This document shows, in pieces, positions 25,811 through 32,579 of a stretch of DNA of 64,000 nt. Each line of letters begins with the position of its first letter. Positions within the stretch are counted from its first letter, which is position 1. The stretch is from RGIG4097 sp964550635 (GTDB lineage Bacteria; Bacillota; Clostridia; Christensenellales; CAG-917): positions 62,001-126,000 of the forward strand of contig CAZJZV010000001.1 of assembly GCA_964550635.1 (NCBI GenBank), read 5' to 3'. Made by a program: the position numbers and the translations under genes. The notes below the pieces were generated by a model. That model ran no database searches, was not told where the DNA came from, and was given only the letters and a program-made list of their open reading frames with translations.

Positions 25811-27958
25811 TCAAAAACCGAGAGTTGCTTTTTTATTTTTATTGAAGTCGGAAAACTCGCTTTCCGCGGTAGCCGCAACGAAGTCTTCCACCTTGATTTT
25901 GAGCGTATTGCTATCGTTTTCATACATACTTCTCGATGCGGATTTGCTCCAAGTTCTTTCAAACAGATTGCGGACAAAGCGCGCGTTTGAGAACTCTTTC
26001 GCCTCGATGAACTCGTCGGGAAGTGCGTTGAAATACTCATCCGCCTTGACTTTCAAGCCGTCTTCGCATTCAAAATCCTTTTGCGCCATACTCATGAATA
26101 TGTTTGAGAGTTCCGCTCTCGTATAATTCGGGAAAGCGATTTCATACGGCATACGACTTCTCAATCCAACGTTGCCATCCATAAGAGTCTTCATATCCTC
26201 CGTATAACCCGCCATAATGACAACCAAATCGTCTCGATGGTTTTCCATTTCCGCGATGAGTGCAGTAAGCGCTTCTTTGCCGTAGTCGCGAACGTTTTCA
26301 TTCCCCGTATAGAGCGAATACGCTTCGTCGATGAACAAAACCGAACCGTATGCGTCGCGACACTTATTTTGCGTTCTGGGCGCGGTTTCGCCAATATACT
26401 GTCCGCAAAGATCCCTTGCCATACACTCGACGAAATAGCCGTTGCGGAGAATGCCGTGCTCTTTCATGAGCAGACCAAGTATTCTTGCGACCGTCGTTTT
26501 TCCGGTGCCGGGGTTGCCCGTGAAACGCATATGAATACAAGGTCTATCAAGTTTATCGCTGTTTTTGGCGAATTTGACCTGCGCGATAATATCCATCAAC
26601 GTCTTTTTGACGCCGTCCAGTCCGACGAGACCGTCAAGAAGTTCCTGCCCCGACTTTTCCCCCGATGAATACACGTTGCAAAGAGTTATCACGTCGTCTT
26701 TGACGATATGAGTATCGTCCTTACCCGCCTTGATATTGGCAAGTTGTTTGGTGTATATGGTTTCGTCCACGACCTTTTTCACGGTATCGTCACCGTAGAA
26801 TCTGCCGTAGTTTTTCTCTTCGTTGATGCGTTGGAAGATGACTTCAAGCGCTTCATCGTCGCAGGTGTAGTTGAATTCTTGCAGGTCTTTCACCGCTATT
26901 CTCTTCAACTCATCGTTGTTGTAGGGGCGGAAAGTAACCGTTTTTATGTACATAACGTCCGCGATTTCCCTTTCGATTGCTTTGAGTGCATAGGGTTCAA
27001 CGAACGGCACTGAGAATACGAAACAATATCTGTATTCGTAGGCGCGCAACGAGAACAAAAAGTTTTTGAATGCAGAATCGTCGAGTTTGTTCATCCAATT
27101 TCGCAAATCGATGCAAACAACGCTCCTTGAACTATCTTGTCTGATAGAATCTAATGCGTCAGTAAGCCTGCTCTGTCCGCCCGGCAACAAGACGTGTCTA
27201 TACACCGAAGACTCGTTCTTTCTCGGGTAAATATCCAACAAACTGAGTAGCGTGGAAAGCATTTCGAGATAGGTTTCTTCTCCGCAACCGTCGTTGATTG
27301 AAAACAAATAACTCTGGAATGCAAAGGATTTTTGCGTATTGTGTTCGGTGATTTGAGGAGATACATCGTAGAGCTCGTGAACGAGTTTCTTGAACTCTTC
27401 CGCACCGATAAGCGCATCCACTTCTTCGACAAGTTGTTTCGCCTTTTCCGCTTTTTTCGCCTTGATTATCTCCTCTATCTGCTCTTTTTTTTCTTCTTTG
27501 TACTCCTCGTCCTTCAAAAGTTCGTCGACGTCGTCGTCGCAATCGACGGTATCGATTTTATTTTCGTCGGCTGTCATTTTTTCAATAGCCTCCATAATAC
27601 GGTCTTCATCGTCCGTATCGTCGTCGGCGACGGAAGAGGCATCATCGTCTTTTGTGTCGTCTTGAGCGGTTTCTTCGTCCGCGTCAGTTTTATCTTCCAC
27701 GGCTTCAACAACCAAATTCATGCACTTATAATCCAAGTTTTTGTCTTTCTTGAATTTCTTTTCGAGCAAATCTTTAACCTTACTTTCGTCAAATTCCTTA
27801 ACAATAAAGGTTATCGCAATGACCGAAGACGACTCTTCTGCGTATTGCTCGCCGAACAATTTTTTACAAAAACCACGAACGTAATCAATAGGACTGACGT
27901 CGTTTCCGATTTGTTTCACCATCCAGTTGTAATCAAATTCAATACTAACTCTAACCAT
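25811..27958 (-). CDS. AAA+ ATPase of the CbbX/SpoVK type with degenerate first AAA module
   Basis: The 715-residue protein has an N-terminal domain (1-90), a very acidic linker and coiled coil (90-190), and a first AAA-like module (about 200-430). That module keeps a Walker B-like VVCIDL and a sensor strand but has no P-loop. A second, canonical CbbX-type module follows (about 440-715) with GNPGTGKT (481-488), VLFIDEAYSLY (540-550), MAGYTEDM and GLRSRMPYEIAFPNY. CbbX, SpoVK and EccA relatives remodel protein complexes; the target here is unknown. It has its own promoter at 28011-28039 and is followed by a YbjN gene. Confidence 0.85.
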   Translation of the reverse strand: MVRVSIEFDYNWMVKQIGNDVSPIDYVRGFCKKLFGEQYAEESSSVIAITFIVKEFDESKVKDLLEKKFKKDKNLDYKCMNLVVEAVEDKTDADEETAQDDTKDDDASSVADDDTDDEDRIMEAIEKMTADENKIDTVDCDDDVDELLKDEEYKEEKKEQIEEIIKAKKAEKAKQLVEEVDALIGAEEFKKLVHELYDVSPQITEHNTQKSFAFQSYLFSINDGCGEETYLEMLSTLLSLLDIYPRKNESSVYRHVLLPGGQSRLTDALDSIRQDSSRSVVCIDLRNWMNKLDDSAFKNFLFSLRAYEYRYCFVFSVPFVEPYALKAIEREIADVMYIKTVTFRPYNNDELKRIAVKDLQEFNYTCDDEALEVIFQRINEEKNYGRFYGDDTVKKVVDETIYTKQLANIKAGKDDTHIVKDDVITLCNVYSSGEKSGQELLDGLVGLDGVKKTLMDIIAQVKFAKNSDKLDRPCIHMRFTGNPGTGKTTVARILGLLMKEHGILRNGYFVECMARDLCGQYIGETAPRTQNKCRDAYGSVLFIDEAYSLYTGNENVRDYGKEALTALIAEMENHRDDLVVIMAGYTEDMKTLMDGNVGLRSRMPYEIAFPNYTRAELSNIFMSMAQKDFECEDGLKVKADEYFNALPDEFIEAKEFSNARFVRNLFERTWSKSASRSMYENDSNTLKIKVEDFVAATAESEFSDFNKNKKATLGF

Positions 27959-27970
27959 AATTCCCTTTCA

Positions 27971-27985
27971 CGCGCGTCCCGCGCG
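27971..27985 (-). promoter_or_regulatory. GC hairpin in the AAA+ gene leader
   Basis: Two CGCGCG hexamers are separated by three bases. They form a 6-bp stem in the leader RNA, shortly before the AAAGGG ribosome-binding site. It resembles the pheS, miaB and ftsA leader elements. Confidence 0.45.
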
Positions 27986-28010
27986 CACCTTTATATATAA
28001 TAATGAAGAT

Positions 28011-28039
28011 ATTATACCAAAACCCAATCCTTTTGTAAA
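28011..28039 (-). promoter_or_regulatory. Sigma-A type promoter of the AAA+/YbjN operon
   Basis: Minus strand: TTTACA, 17 nt, TATAAT. The start would be near 28004 with a leader of about 45 nt. Confidence 0.8.
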
Positions 28040-28119
28040 GACTGAAAACCGCCGATTATCAAATCTTCAAACTAAAAACCACACTTCTTCCCTATTACTT
28101 ATTACCTCTTACCTAATCC

Positions 28120-28191
28120 ACCCACCTCCAAAAAAGAAAAAGACAAGAACTTCCATTCTTGTCTTTTTCTTGATGGGAGGGGGTGGATTCG
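28120..28191 (-). repeat. Displaced copy of the tRNA-Tyr 3' end plus terminator
   Basis: This 72-nt segment is identical except for one base to 28291-28362, a spacing of 171 nt. It comprises the tRNA-Tyr terminator hairpin and the distal T-arm and acceptor strand of tRNA-Tyr, ending in TCA instead of CCA. No 5' part of a tRNA is attached. The arrangement looks like the displaced target half left by integration at a tRNA 3' end. Confidence 0.85.
28134..28171 (-). terminator. Second terminator copy after the tRNA operon
   Basis: Stem GAAAAAGACAAGAA and its exact complement with a 6-nt loop, T-rich on both sides. It is identical to the hairpin at 28305-28342. Confidence 0.75.
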
Positions 28192-28237
28192 TTTAATAGC
28201 GAAGGGCTGACGCTTGCGTCTATTGCCCGTAGCGTCA
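28186..28237 (-). repeat. Conserved module joined to the displaced tRNA-Tyr 3' end
   Basis: On the minus strand TGACGCTAC is followed after 25 nt by TTCGCTATTAAACGAAT, which runs into the displaced tRNA 3' end. The same two blocks at similar spacing precede both tRNA 3'-end remnants at the tRNA-Trp-like locus (34455-34504 and 34626-34676). An internal GCTGACGC/GCGTCAGC inverted repeat brackets the spacer. Confidence 0.6.
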
Positions 28238-28304
28238 GCACATCGGTGGTTCGGGTGCGTAGCACGCAGGCTCTGCGAGCCTGCAAAGACACCCACCTCC
28301 AAAA

Positions 28305-28341
28305 AAGAAAAAGACAAGAACTTCCATTCTTGTCTTTTTCT

Positions 28342-28342
<1 letters not shown>
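28305..28342 (-). terminator. Terminator directly after tRNA-Tyr
   Basis: Perfect 14-bp stem (GAAAAAGACAAGAA and complement) with a 6-nt loop and T-rich flank, starting within a few bases of the tRNA CCA end. It ends the six-tRNA operon. Confidence 0.85.
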
Positions 28343-28426
<84 letters not shown>

Positions 28427-28429
28427 AGA

Positions 28430-28505
28430 TGGAGCTAGTGACCGGAATCGAACCAGCAACCTGCTGATTACAAATCAGCTGCTCTGCCTATTGAGCTACA
28501 CTAGC
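28430..28505 (-). tRNA. tRNA-Thr (anticodon TGT)
   Basis: 76 nt with CCA. The acceptor GCTAGTG/CACTAGC is fully paired, the anticodon stem-loop is GCTGA TTTGTAA TCAGC, and the T-loop is standard. It lies 3 nt upstream of tRNA-Tyr. Confidence 0.96.
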
Positions 28506-28531
28506 GTTTCTCAATTAGTTGGTCACTAACG

Positions 28532-28607
28532 TGGTGCCTCGGGGCGGACTTGAACCACCGACACGGGGATTTTCAGTCCCCTGCTCTACCAACTGAGCTA
28601 CCGAGGC
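28532..28607 (-). tRNA. tRNA-Phe (anticodon GAA)
   Basis: 76 nt with CCA. The acceptor GCCTCGG/CCGAGGC is fully paired and the anticodon loop contains GAA. It reads UUC and UUU, and is the substrate of the PheST enzyme encoded in this window. Confidence 0.97.
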
Positions 28608-28644
28608 TTATAAATTGTGGCAGTGAGATTGTCACTGCCACGAT

Positions 28645-28721
28645 TGGCGACCCGGAGGGGGCTCGAACCCCTGACCTCCAGCGTGACAGGCTGGCGTACT
28701 AACCAACTGTACTACCGGGCC
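28645..28721 (-). tRNA. tRNA-Asp (anticodon GTC)
   Basis: 77 nt with CCA and discriminator G. The acceptor GGCCCGG/CCGGGTC has one G-T pair. The anticodon stem-loop is CCAGCCTGTCACGCTGG. Confidence 0.96.
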
Positions 28722-28754
28722 AAATGCAAGTTGCCTTGCGATTGTTTCGATTTT

Positions 28755-28831
28755 TGGTGGGCCTTCACGGACTCGAACCGCGGACCAATCGGTTATGAGC
28801 CGACCGCTCTAACCAACTGAGCTAAAGGCCC
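28755..28831 (-). tRNA. tRNA with CAT anticodon, probably tRNA-Ile2 (lysidine type)
   Basis: 77 nt with CCA; the anticodon loop contains CAT. The acceptor GGGCCTT has C at positions 4 and 5, and the CGGCTCATAACCG arm resembles the Bacillus tRNA-Ile that is modified to lysidine by TilS, so it likely reads AUA. An elongator tRNA-Met cannot be ruled out by eye. Confidence 0.9.
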
Positions 28832-28876
28832 GATTATCTCGGTGAAGATGTCGCTTGTCACCATTTCGCAAAGTTT

Positions 28877-28953
28877 TGGTCGGGGTGAGAAGATTTGAAC
28901 TTCCGGCCCCTTGGTCCCAAACCAAGTGCGCTACCAAACTGCGCCACACCCCG
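28877..28953 (-). tRNA. tRNA-Pro (anticodon TGG)
   Basis: 77 nt with CCA. The acceptor CGGGGTG/CACCCCG is fully paired and the anticodon loop carries TGG. It is the first gene of the tRNA operon, about 24 nt after the expected transcription start. Confidence 0.97.
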
Positions 28954-28982
28954 ATGGGGCTCTCGCGTTTCGCGACTGTTTT

Positions 28983-29011
28983 ATCTTACAATAACTAAAA
29001 AAACTTGTCAA
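28983..29011 (-). promoter_or_regulatory. Strong sigma-A promoter of the tRNA operon
   Basis: Minus strand: TTGACA, 17 nt, TAAGAT. The exact -35 and ideal spacing fit stable RNA expression. No second tRNA promoter was seen between the six genes. Confidence 0.8.
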
Positions 29012-29131
29012 GAATTTTTCACCTGATTTTTAGAAGAATTTATAGACAATTTTTTTGACCTATCGACTTTTTCGGTCAAAACGTCCGATTTTCTGCTTTT
29101 CGCGGTAGTTTAGTATGTTGGCGGAGGCATT

Positions 29132-29443
29132 ATGAACCCGCAATTTTCTTTCATTGACAATACCCTATACGTCGTTCTCACGGGGGACGTCGACGAACTT
29201 GCGTCGAGAACTCTACGCGGTCGCATAGACGATGAGATCCTATCCGCGCGCCCGAAAATAGTGGTATTCGACTTTTCAAAGGTCGGCTTCGTGGACAGTA
29301 CGGGGCTAGGTCTTATCTTCGGCAGATACAAAAAACTCGCAGGTATGGGCGCGGAACTTCTCGTCGCGAACGTGCCCGCACACGTAGACAAGGTATTTCG
29401 CGCAAGCGGCGTCTACACGGTATGCCCAAAAATTCAGAGGTAG
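29132..29443 (+). CDS. spoIIAA: Anti-sigma F factor antagonist SpoIIAA
   Basis: SpoIIAA is the STAS-domain protein that, when unphosphorylated in the forespore, pulls SpoIIAB off SigF. The 103-residue product has the STAS core with the phosphorylatable serine or threonine in FVDSTGLGLIFGRYK. It has GGAGG before the ATG and leads a three-gene operon spoIIAA-spoIIAB-sigF. I could not identify a convincing SigH promoter upstream. Confidence 0.95.
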   Translation: MNPQFSFIDNTLYVVLTGDVDELASRTLRGRIDDEILSARPKIVVFDFSKVGFVDSTGLGLIFGRYKKLAGMGAELLVANVPAHVDKVFRASGVYTVCPKIQR

Positions 29444-29446
29444 ATT

Positions 29447-29866
29447 ATGAACAATTCTTTCAAAATGCAAATCCCGTCAATCGGAGAAAACGAAGCGTTC
29501 GCAAGAAACGTGGTTGCGTCGTTTTCTCTCGACCTATCCCCTACGGTTGAAGAAATCAACGACTTGAAAACCGCAGTCAGCGAAGCGGTTACGAACGTTG
29601 TCGTGCACGCATACGACAACGTTGGCGTCATCGAATTGTCCGCGGAAATCATCGACAACGAACTTTCCGTCACTGTCAAGGACTTCGGCAAAGGTATCGA
29701 CGACGTATCTCGTGCGCGCGAACCTTTCTATACCACCCGCCCCGACGATGAGCGAAGCGGTATGGGTTTCACGGTTATGGAAACCTTCATGGACGAAGTC
29801 GAAGTGACGTCCGAAAAAGGCGTAGGCACGACGGTCAAGATGAAAAAGGTATTCTCGCATGATTGA
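29447..29866 (+). CDS. spoIIAB: Anti-sigma F factor SpoIIAB
   Basis: SpoIIAB holds SigF inactive and is the kinase of SpoIIAA. The 139-residue GHKL ATPase has the N box EAVTNVVVHAYDN, the G1 box VKDFGKGIDD and the G2 region RSGMGFTVMETFMD. It starts 3 nt after spoIIAA and overlaps sigF by 8 nt. Confidence 0.96.
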   Translation: MNNSFKMQIPSIGENEAFARNVVASFSLDLSPTVEEINDLKTAVSEAVTNVVVHAYDNVGVIELSAEIIDNELSVTVKDFGKGIDDVSRAREPFYTTRPDDERSGMGFTVMETFMDEVEVTSEKGVGTTVKMKKVFSHD

Positions 29867-30572
29867 ACACGACGAAACGATAACACTCATCAAATCCGCG
29901 CAAGCGGGTGACGAGAATGCTAAAAACCGACTGATTTCAGAGAATATACCGCTCATCAAGTCGATAGTCAAGCGGTTCAAAGGTCGGCTCGAATACGACG
30001 ATCTTATGCAACTCGGCGCAGTCGGTTTCACGAAAGCGATGCTCGGTTTCGACGTATCCTACGGGGTGCGTTTTTCAACGTACGCAGTGCCTATGATCAC
30101 CGGGGAAATCAAACGATTTCTTCGTGACGACGGTATGGTGAAAGTGTCAAGGCGCGCGAAAGTGCTTGCACAGAAAATCGCTATTTACACCGACGAAAGA
30201 TGCAAAAACGGCTTGACCGAACCGACGGTTGACGAACTTGCGGAAAAATTCGAATGCGACCGCTCGGATATAATATTTGCTCTCGACACAAGCAAATACG
30301 TGTTATCGCTCAACGAAAAAAGCGACGATGACGACTCCGCTCTCGAAGAGAAAATACCCTCTCCCGAAACTCCCGAAAGCAAAATCGACGAAATTATGTT
30401 GCACGATGCAGTGAACAACCTGCCCGACAGAGAGAAAAAAATCATTGTTCTCCGCTATTTCCGCGACAAAACGCAGTCCGAAGTTGCGTGTGAACTCGGA
30501 ATATCGCAAGTGCAGGTGTCAAGACTTGAAAGCAAAATACTCGACAAAATCAAAAGTGAAATCGAAGACTAA
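29859..30572 (+). CDS. sigF: Forespore sigma factor SigF
   Basis: SigF is the first forespore-specific sigma factor. The 237-residue protein has region 2 (YDDLMQLGAVGFTKAMLGFD, FSTYAVPMI), region 3 and region 4 with the helix-turn-helix QSEVACELGISQVQVSRLE. It lacks a pro-sequence, as expected for a factor controlled by an anti-sigma. Its position after spoIIAB separates it from SigG, which is encoded elsewhere (55063-55830). Confidence 0.95.
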   Translation: MIEHDETITLIKSAQAGDENAKNRLISENIPLIKSIVKRFKGRLEYDDLMQLGAVGFTKAMLGFDVSYGVRFSTYAVPMITGEIKRFLRDDGMVKVSRRAKVLAQKIAIYTDERCKNGLTEPTVDELAEKFECDRSDIIFALDTSKYVLSLNEKSDDDDSALEEKIPSPETPESKIDEIMLHDAVNNLPDREKKIIVLRYFRDKTQSEVACELGISQVQVSRLESKILDKIKSEIED

Positions 30573-30670
30573 CATTTTCCACCCTAAAATCGACAATTAT
30601 AATAATTAAATTAGCAAAATTACGTTAGATTTTGAAAAGAAGCTTAGTGTGATTTCAAATTCCATGCACT

Positions 30671-30703
30671 AAAAAAGCGTTAGCAGATTGCTAACGCTTT
30701 CTT
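30671..30703. terminator. Bidirectional terminator between sigF and the GNAT gene
   Basis: Perfect 9-bp stem GCGTTAGCA/TGCTAACGC with a 3-nt loop, A-run on the left and T-rich on the right. It serves both convergent units. Confidence 0.8.
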
Positions 30704-30721
30704 GCTATTTCAAGAGATTTT

Positions 30722-31306
30722 TCACTTTTCAGGGGCAAATCGCTTCATGCAATAATGGTCGTATCCGTTGTAATTTCCGACTTCTAATAGGGTGAATCCG
30801 AGTTTTTCATAAATTGCAACGTTGTCTTTCAAGTGCGTTTCGAGATAGATTGGCGCGTCCCCGCAGATTTCATCGAGCATCTTTCTCAACTTCCCCTGTC
30901 CCCTTGCGGACTTTGCAACGCCGATATTTTTGATATAGCAGTCAGTGGACGGATTGTAGTATTTTTCCGCAAAAACACCGCTGAGTCTGATATATCTTCT
31001 TGCATTTTTGCAGGCTTTCACACCGACTTTCGAGATAAATTCAAGTGCAAAAAGCGGATTTTTCCAAAGGTCTGCCGTATCACGCTCAACGTCCCCCGGT
31101 TTTTTTATCGTGCAAACACAGGAATAGTCGTCCTCGACGTAAGTGTAATTCGCGCCGTTATATACTTCGTATATATAGCAATAGTAAATTCTGGTTTTCC
31201 ACTTTTTATCGCGCGGAAAGATAGCCTTGTAGGCGTCGTAGTCTTCAAATATATCCGCAAAGAGTGCGGAAACTTTTTTGATTTCATCGTCACGTATTTT
31301 TCTCAT
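30722..31306 (-). CDS. GNAT family N-acetyltransferase
   Basis: A 194-residue acetyltransferase. The acetyl-CoA pyrophosphate loop is visible as IGVAKSARGQGKLRKML (motif A), followed by ETHLKDNVAIYEKLGFTL (motif B). The acceptor substrate cannot be told. The gene is single and divergent from the recombinase, with the terminator shared with sigF on its downstream side. Confidence 0.85.
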   Translation of the reverse strand: MRKIRDDEIKKVSALFADIFEDYDAYKAIFPRDKKWKTRIYYCYIYEVYNGANYTYVEDDYSCVCTIKKPGDVERDTADLWKNPLFALEFISKVGVKACKNARRYIRLSGVFAEKYYNPSTDCYIKNIGVAKSARGQGKLRKMLDEICGDAPIYLETHLKDNVAIYEKLGFTLLEVGNYNGYDHYCMKRFAPEK

Positions 31307-31382
31307 GAACCTATATTACCATATATTGCGCTCCCCCGCAACCGAAAGGGGTGAAATATTGTGTTTTCGACTTAATTGTGCA

Positions 31383-31411
31383 TTGACATTTTGCGCATAG
31401 TTTTGTATAAT
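31383..31411 (+). promoter_or_regulatory. Consensus sigma-A promoter of the tyrosine recombinase
   Basis: TTGACA, 17 nt, TATAAT: a full match to consensus. The start would be about 10 nt before the AGAGG ribosome-binding site. Confidence 0.9.
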
Positions 31412-31427
31412 ATTCGAGAGGTAAAAT

Positions 31428-32507
31428 ATGAGCAATTATTTCAAAGACAGAGATATTGAAACCACTCGCAAACTTCTCGACGTCAGAGAAGATTTGCCTG
31501 ATTTTTGCGACGAATTTTTCGTGGGTATCGAACCGCAGACCACAACCCTAACTAGACTCAATTACGCCTACGATTTGCGGATATTTTTCGATTATCTGAT
31601 GAAGAGAGTCCCCGCTTTCAAGTTGAAAAAGAGCGTGAAAGATATTCAAATTCTCGACCTTGAAGGAGTCACGCTCACCCACCTCGAAGCGTTCATAGAG
31701 TATTTGAGTTACTACGAATTCGAAGGCAAGGAATGCTCGAACGGCGAACGCGGAAAAGCACGCAAAATCTCAACTGTCCGTTCGTTTTTCAAGTATTATT
31801 ACAACAAGAACAAACTCACCCAAAACGTCGCAAGCAAGGTCAAAGTGCCAAAGCAACACGACAAGGATATTATCCGTCTCGAGTCGGGAGAAATCGACAA
31901 GATTTTGGATGCGGCGGAATACTCGGAAGGAGTCAGCGAGCATCAACGCAAGATTTTGAGAAACACACGCGCCCGCGACGTCGCAATCCTTACCCTTCTT
32001 CTCGGCACGGGCATTCGTGTCAGTGAGTGCGTAGGACTAAACGTGACGGACATCGACTTCAACACAAACGCTTTCACCGTCACAAGGAAAGGCGGAAACC
32101 GCGCCATTCTCTATTTCAGTGACGAAGTGCGCGAAGCACTGCTCTATTATATCGAAAACGAGAGAAGAGCACTCGTATCGAGAAGTGAAAAAATGGTCAT
32201 CGAAGACAAAGACGCACTGTTTTTGTCCCTGCAAATAAAGCGAATTTCAGTACGTGCAGTTGAAAATCTCGTCAAAAAGTACGCACAAGTCGCTTCTCCC
32301 TTGAAAAAAATCTCCCCCCACAAACTCCGTAGCACTTACGGCACGAATTTGTATCGCGCGACGGGAGATATATATATCGTTGCGGACGTGCTCGGTCACC
32401 GCGACGTAAACACCACGAAAAAACACTACGCCGCTATCACCGAAGATAGACGAAAATCTGCGGCAAAAGCAGTCGTTTTGCGCGGAAACGACGATGAAAA
32501 CGAATAA
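31428..32507 (+). CDS. Tyrosine recombinase (XerC/XerD-like)
   Basis: A 359-residue tyrosine site-specific recombinase. The N-terminal SAM-like core-binding domain spans roughly residues 30-140. The catalytic domain has the full set Arg197 (GTGIRVSE), Lys221 (TRKGGNR), His298 and Arg301 (HKLRS), His324 (LGHRD) and Tyr334 (KKHYAAIT). It is somewhat longer than typical XerD (about 300) because of an N-terminal extension and an insert near 165-180. It may be the chromosome-dimer recombinase or an element-derived integrase. It lies between two tRNA loci that carry displaced tRNA 3' ends, which makes the second possibility worth testing. Confidence 0.88.
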   Translation: MSNYFKDRDIETTRKLLDVREDLPDFCDEFFVGIEPQTTTLTRLNYAYDLRIFFDYLMKRVPAFKLKKSVKDIQILDLEGVTLTHLEAFIEYLSYYEFEGKECSNGERGKARKISTVRSFFKYYYNKNKLTQNVASKVKVPKQHDKDIIRLESGEIDKILDAAEYSEGVSEHQRKILRNTRARDVAILTLLLGTGIRVSECVGLNVTDIDFNTNAFTVTRKGGNRAILYFSDEVREALLYYIENERRALVSRSEKMVIEDKDALFLSLQIKRISVRAVENLVKKYAQVASPLKKISPHKLRSTYGTNLYRATGDIYIVADVLGHRDVNTTKKHYAAITEDRRKSAAKAVVLRGNDDENE

Positions 32508-32508
32508 A

Positions 32509-32541
32509 AGTATTCTAAAATATTGACATTTCAAGAATACT
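32509..32541. repeat. Inverted repeat bracketing the padR -35 element
   Basis: AGTATTCT (32509-32516) and AGAATACT (32534-32541) are perfect 8-nt arms 17 nt apart with the TTGACA between them. It could be a second operator site. Confidence 0.4.
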
Positions 32542-32551
32542 GTTGTAGCAT
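32523..32551 (+). promoter_or_regulatory. Sigma-A type promoter of the PadR-membrane gene
   Basis: TTGACA, 17 nt, TAGCAT. The -35 is exact and the -10 matches at four of six positions. Confidence 0.7.
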
Positions 32552-32552
32552 T

Positions 32553-32569
32553 TATATACAAAGTATATA
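32553..32569. promoter_or_regulatory. Candidate PadR operator (palindrome)
   Basis: Perfect palindrome TATATAC AAA GTATATA sits between the -10 and the AGGAG of the downstream PadR gene. PadR-family repressors bind palindromes of this size and commonly repress their own genes, so autoregulation is a reasonable inference. Confidence 0.55.
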
Positions 32570-32579
32570 GGAGTCATCT

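Noticed and set aside
28090..28340. CRISPR-like repeats near the tRNA cluster
   Set aside because: Only two copies, 72 nt long and 171 nt apart, containing a tRNA end and a terminator; this is not a CRISPR array.
29012..29131. SigH promoter for the spoIIA operon
   Set aside because: A GAAGAATTT -10-like site exists, but the nearest -35-like site is 15 nt away instead of 11-12 and mismatched at two positions.
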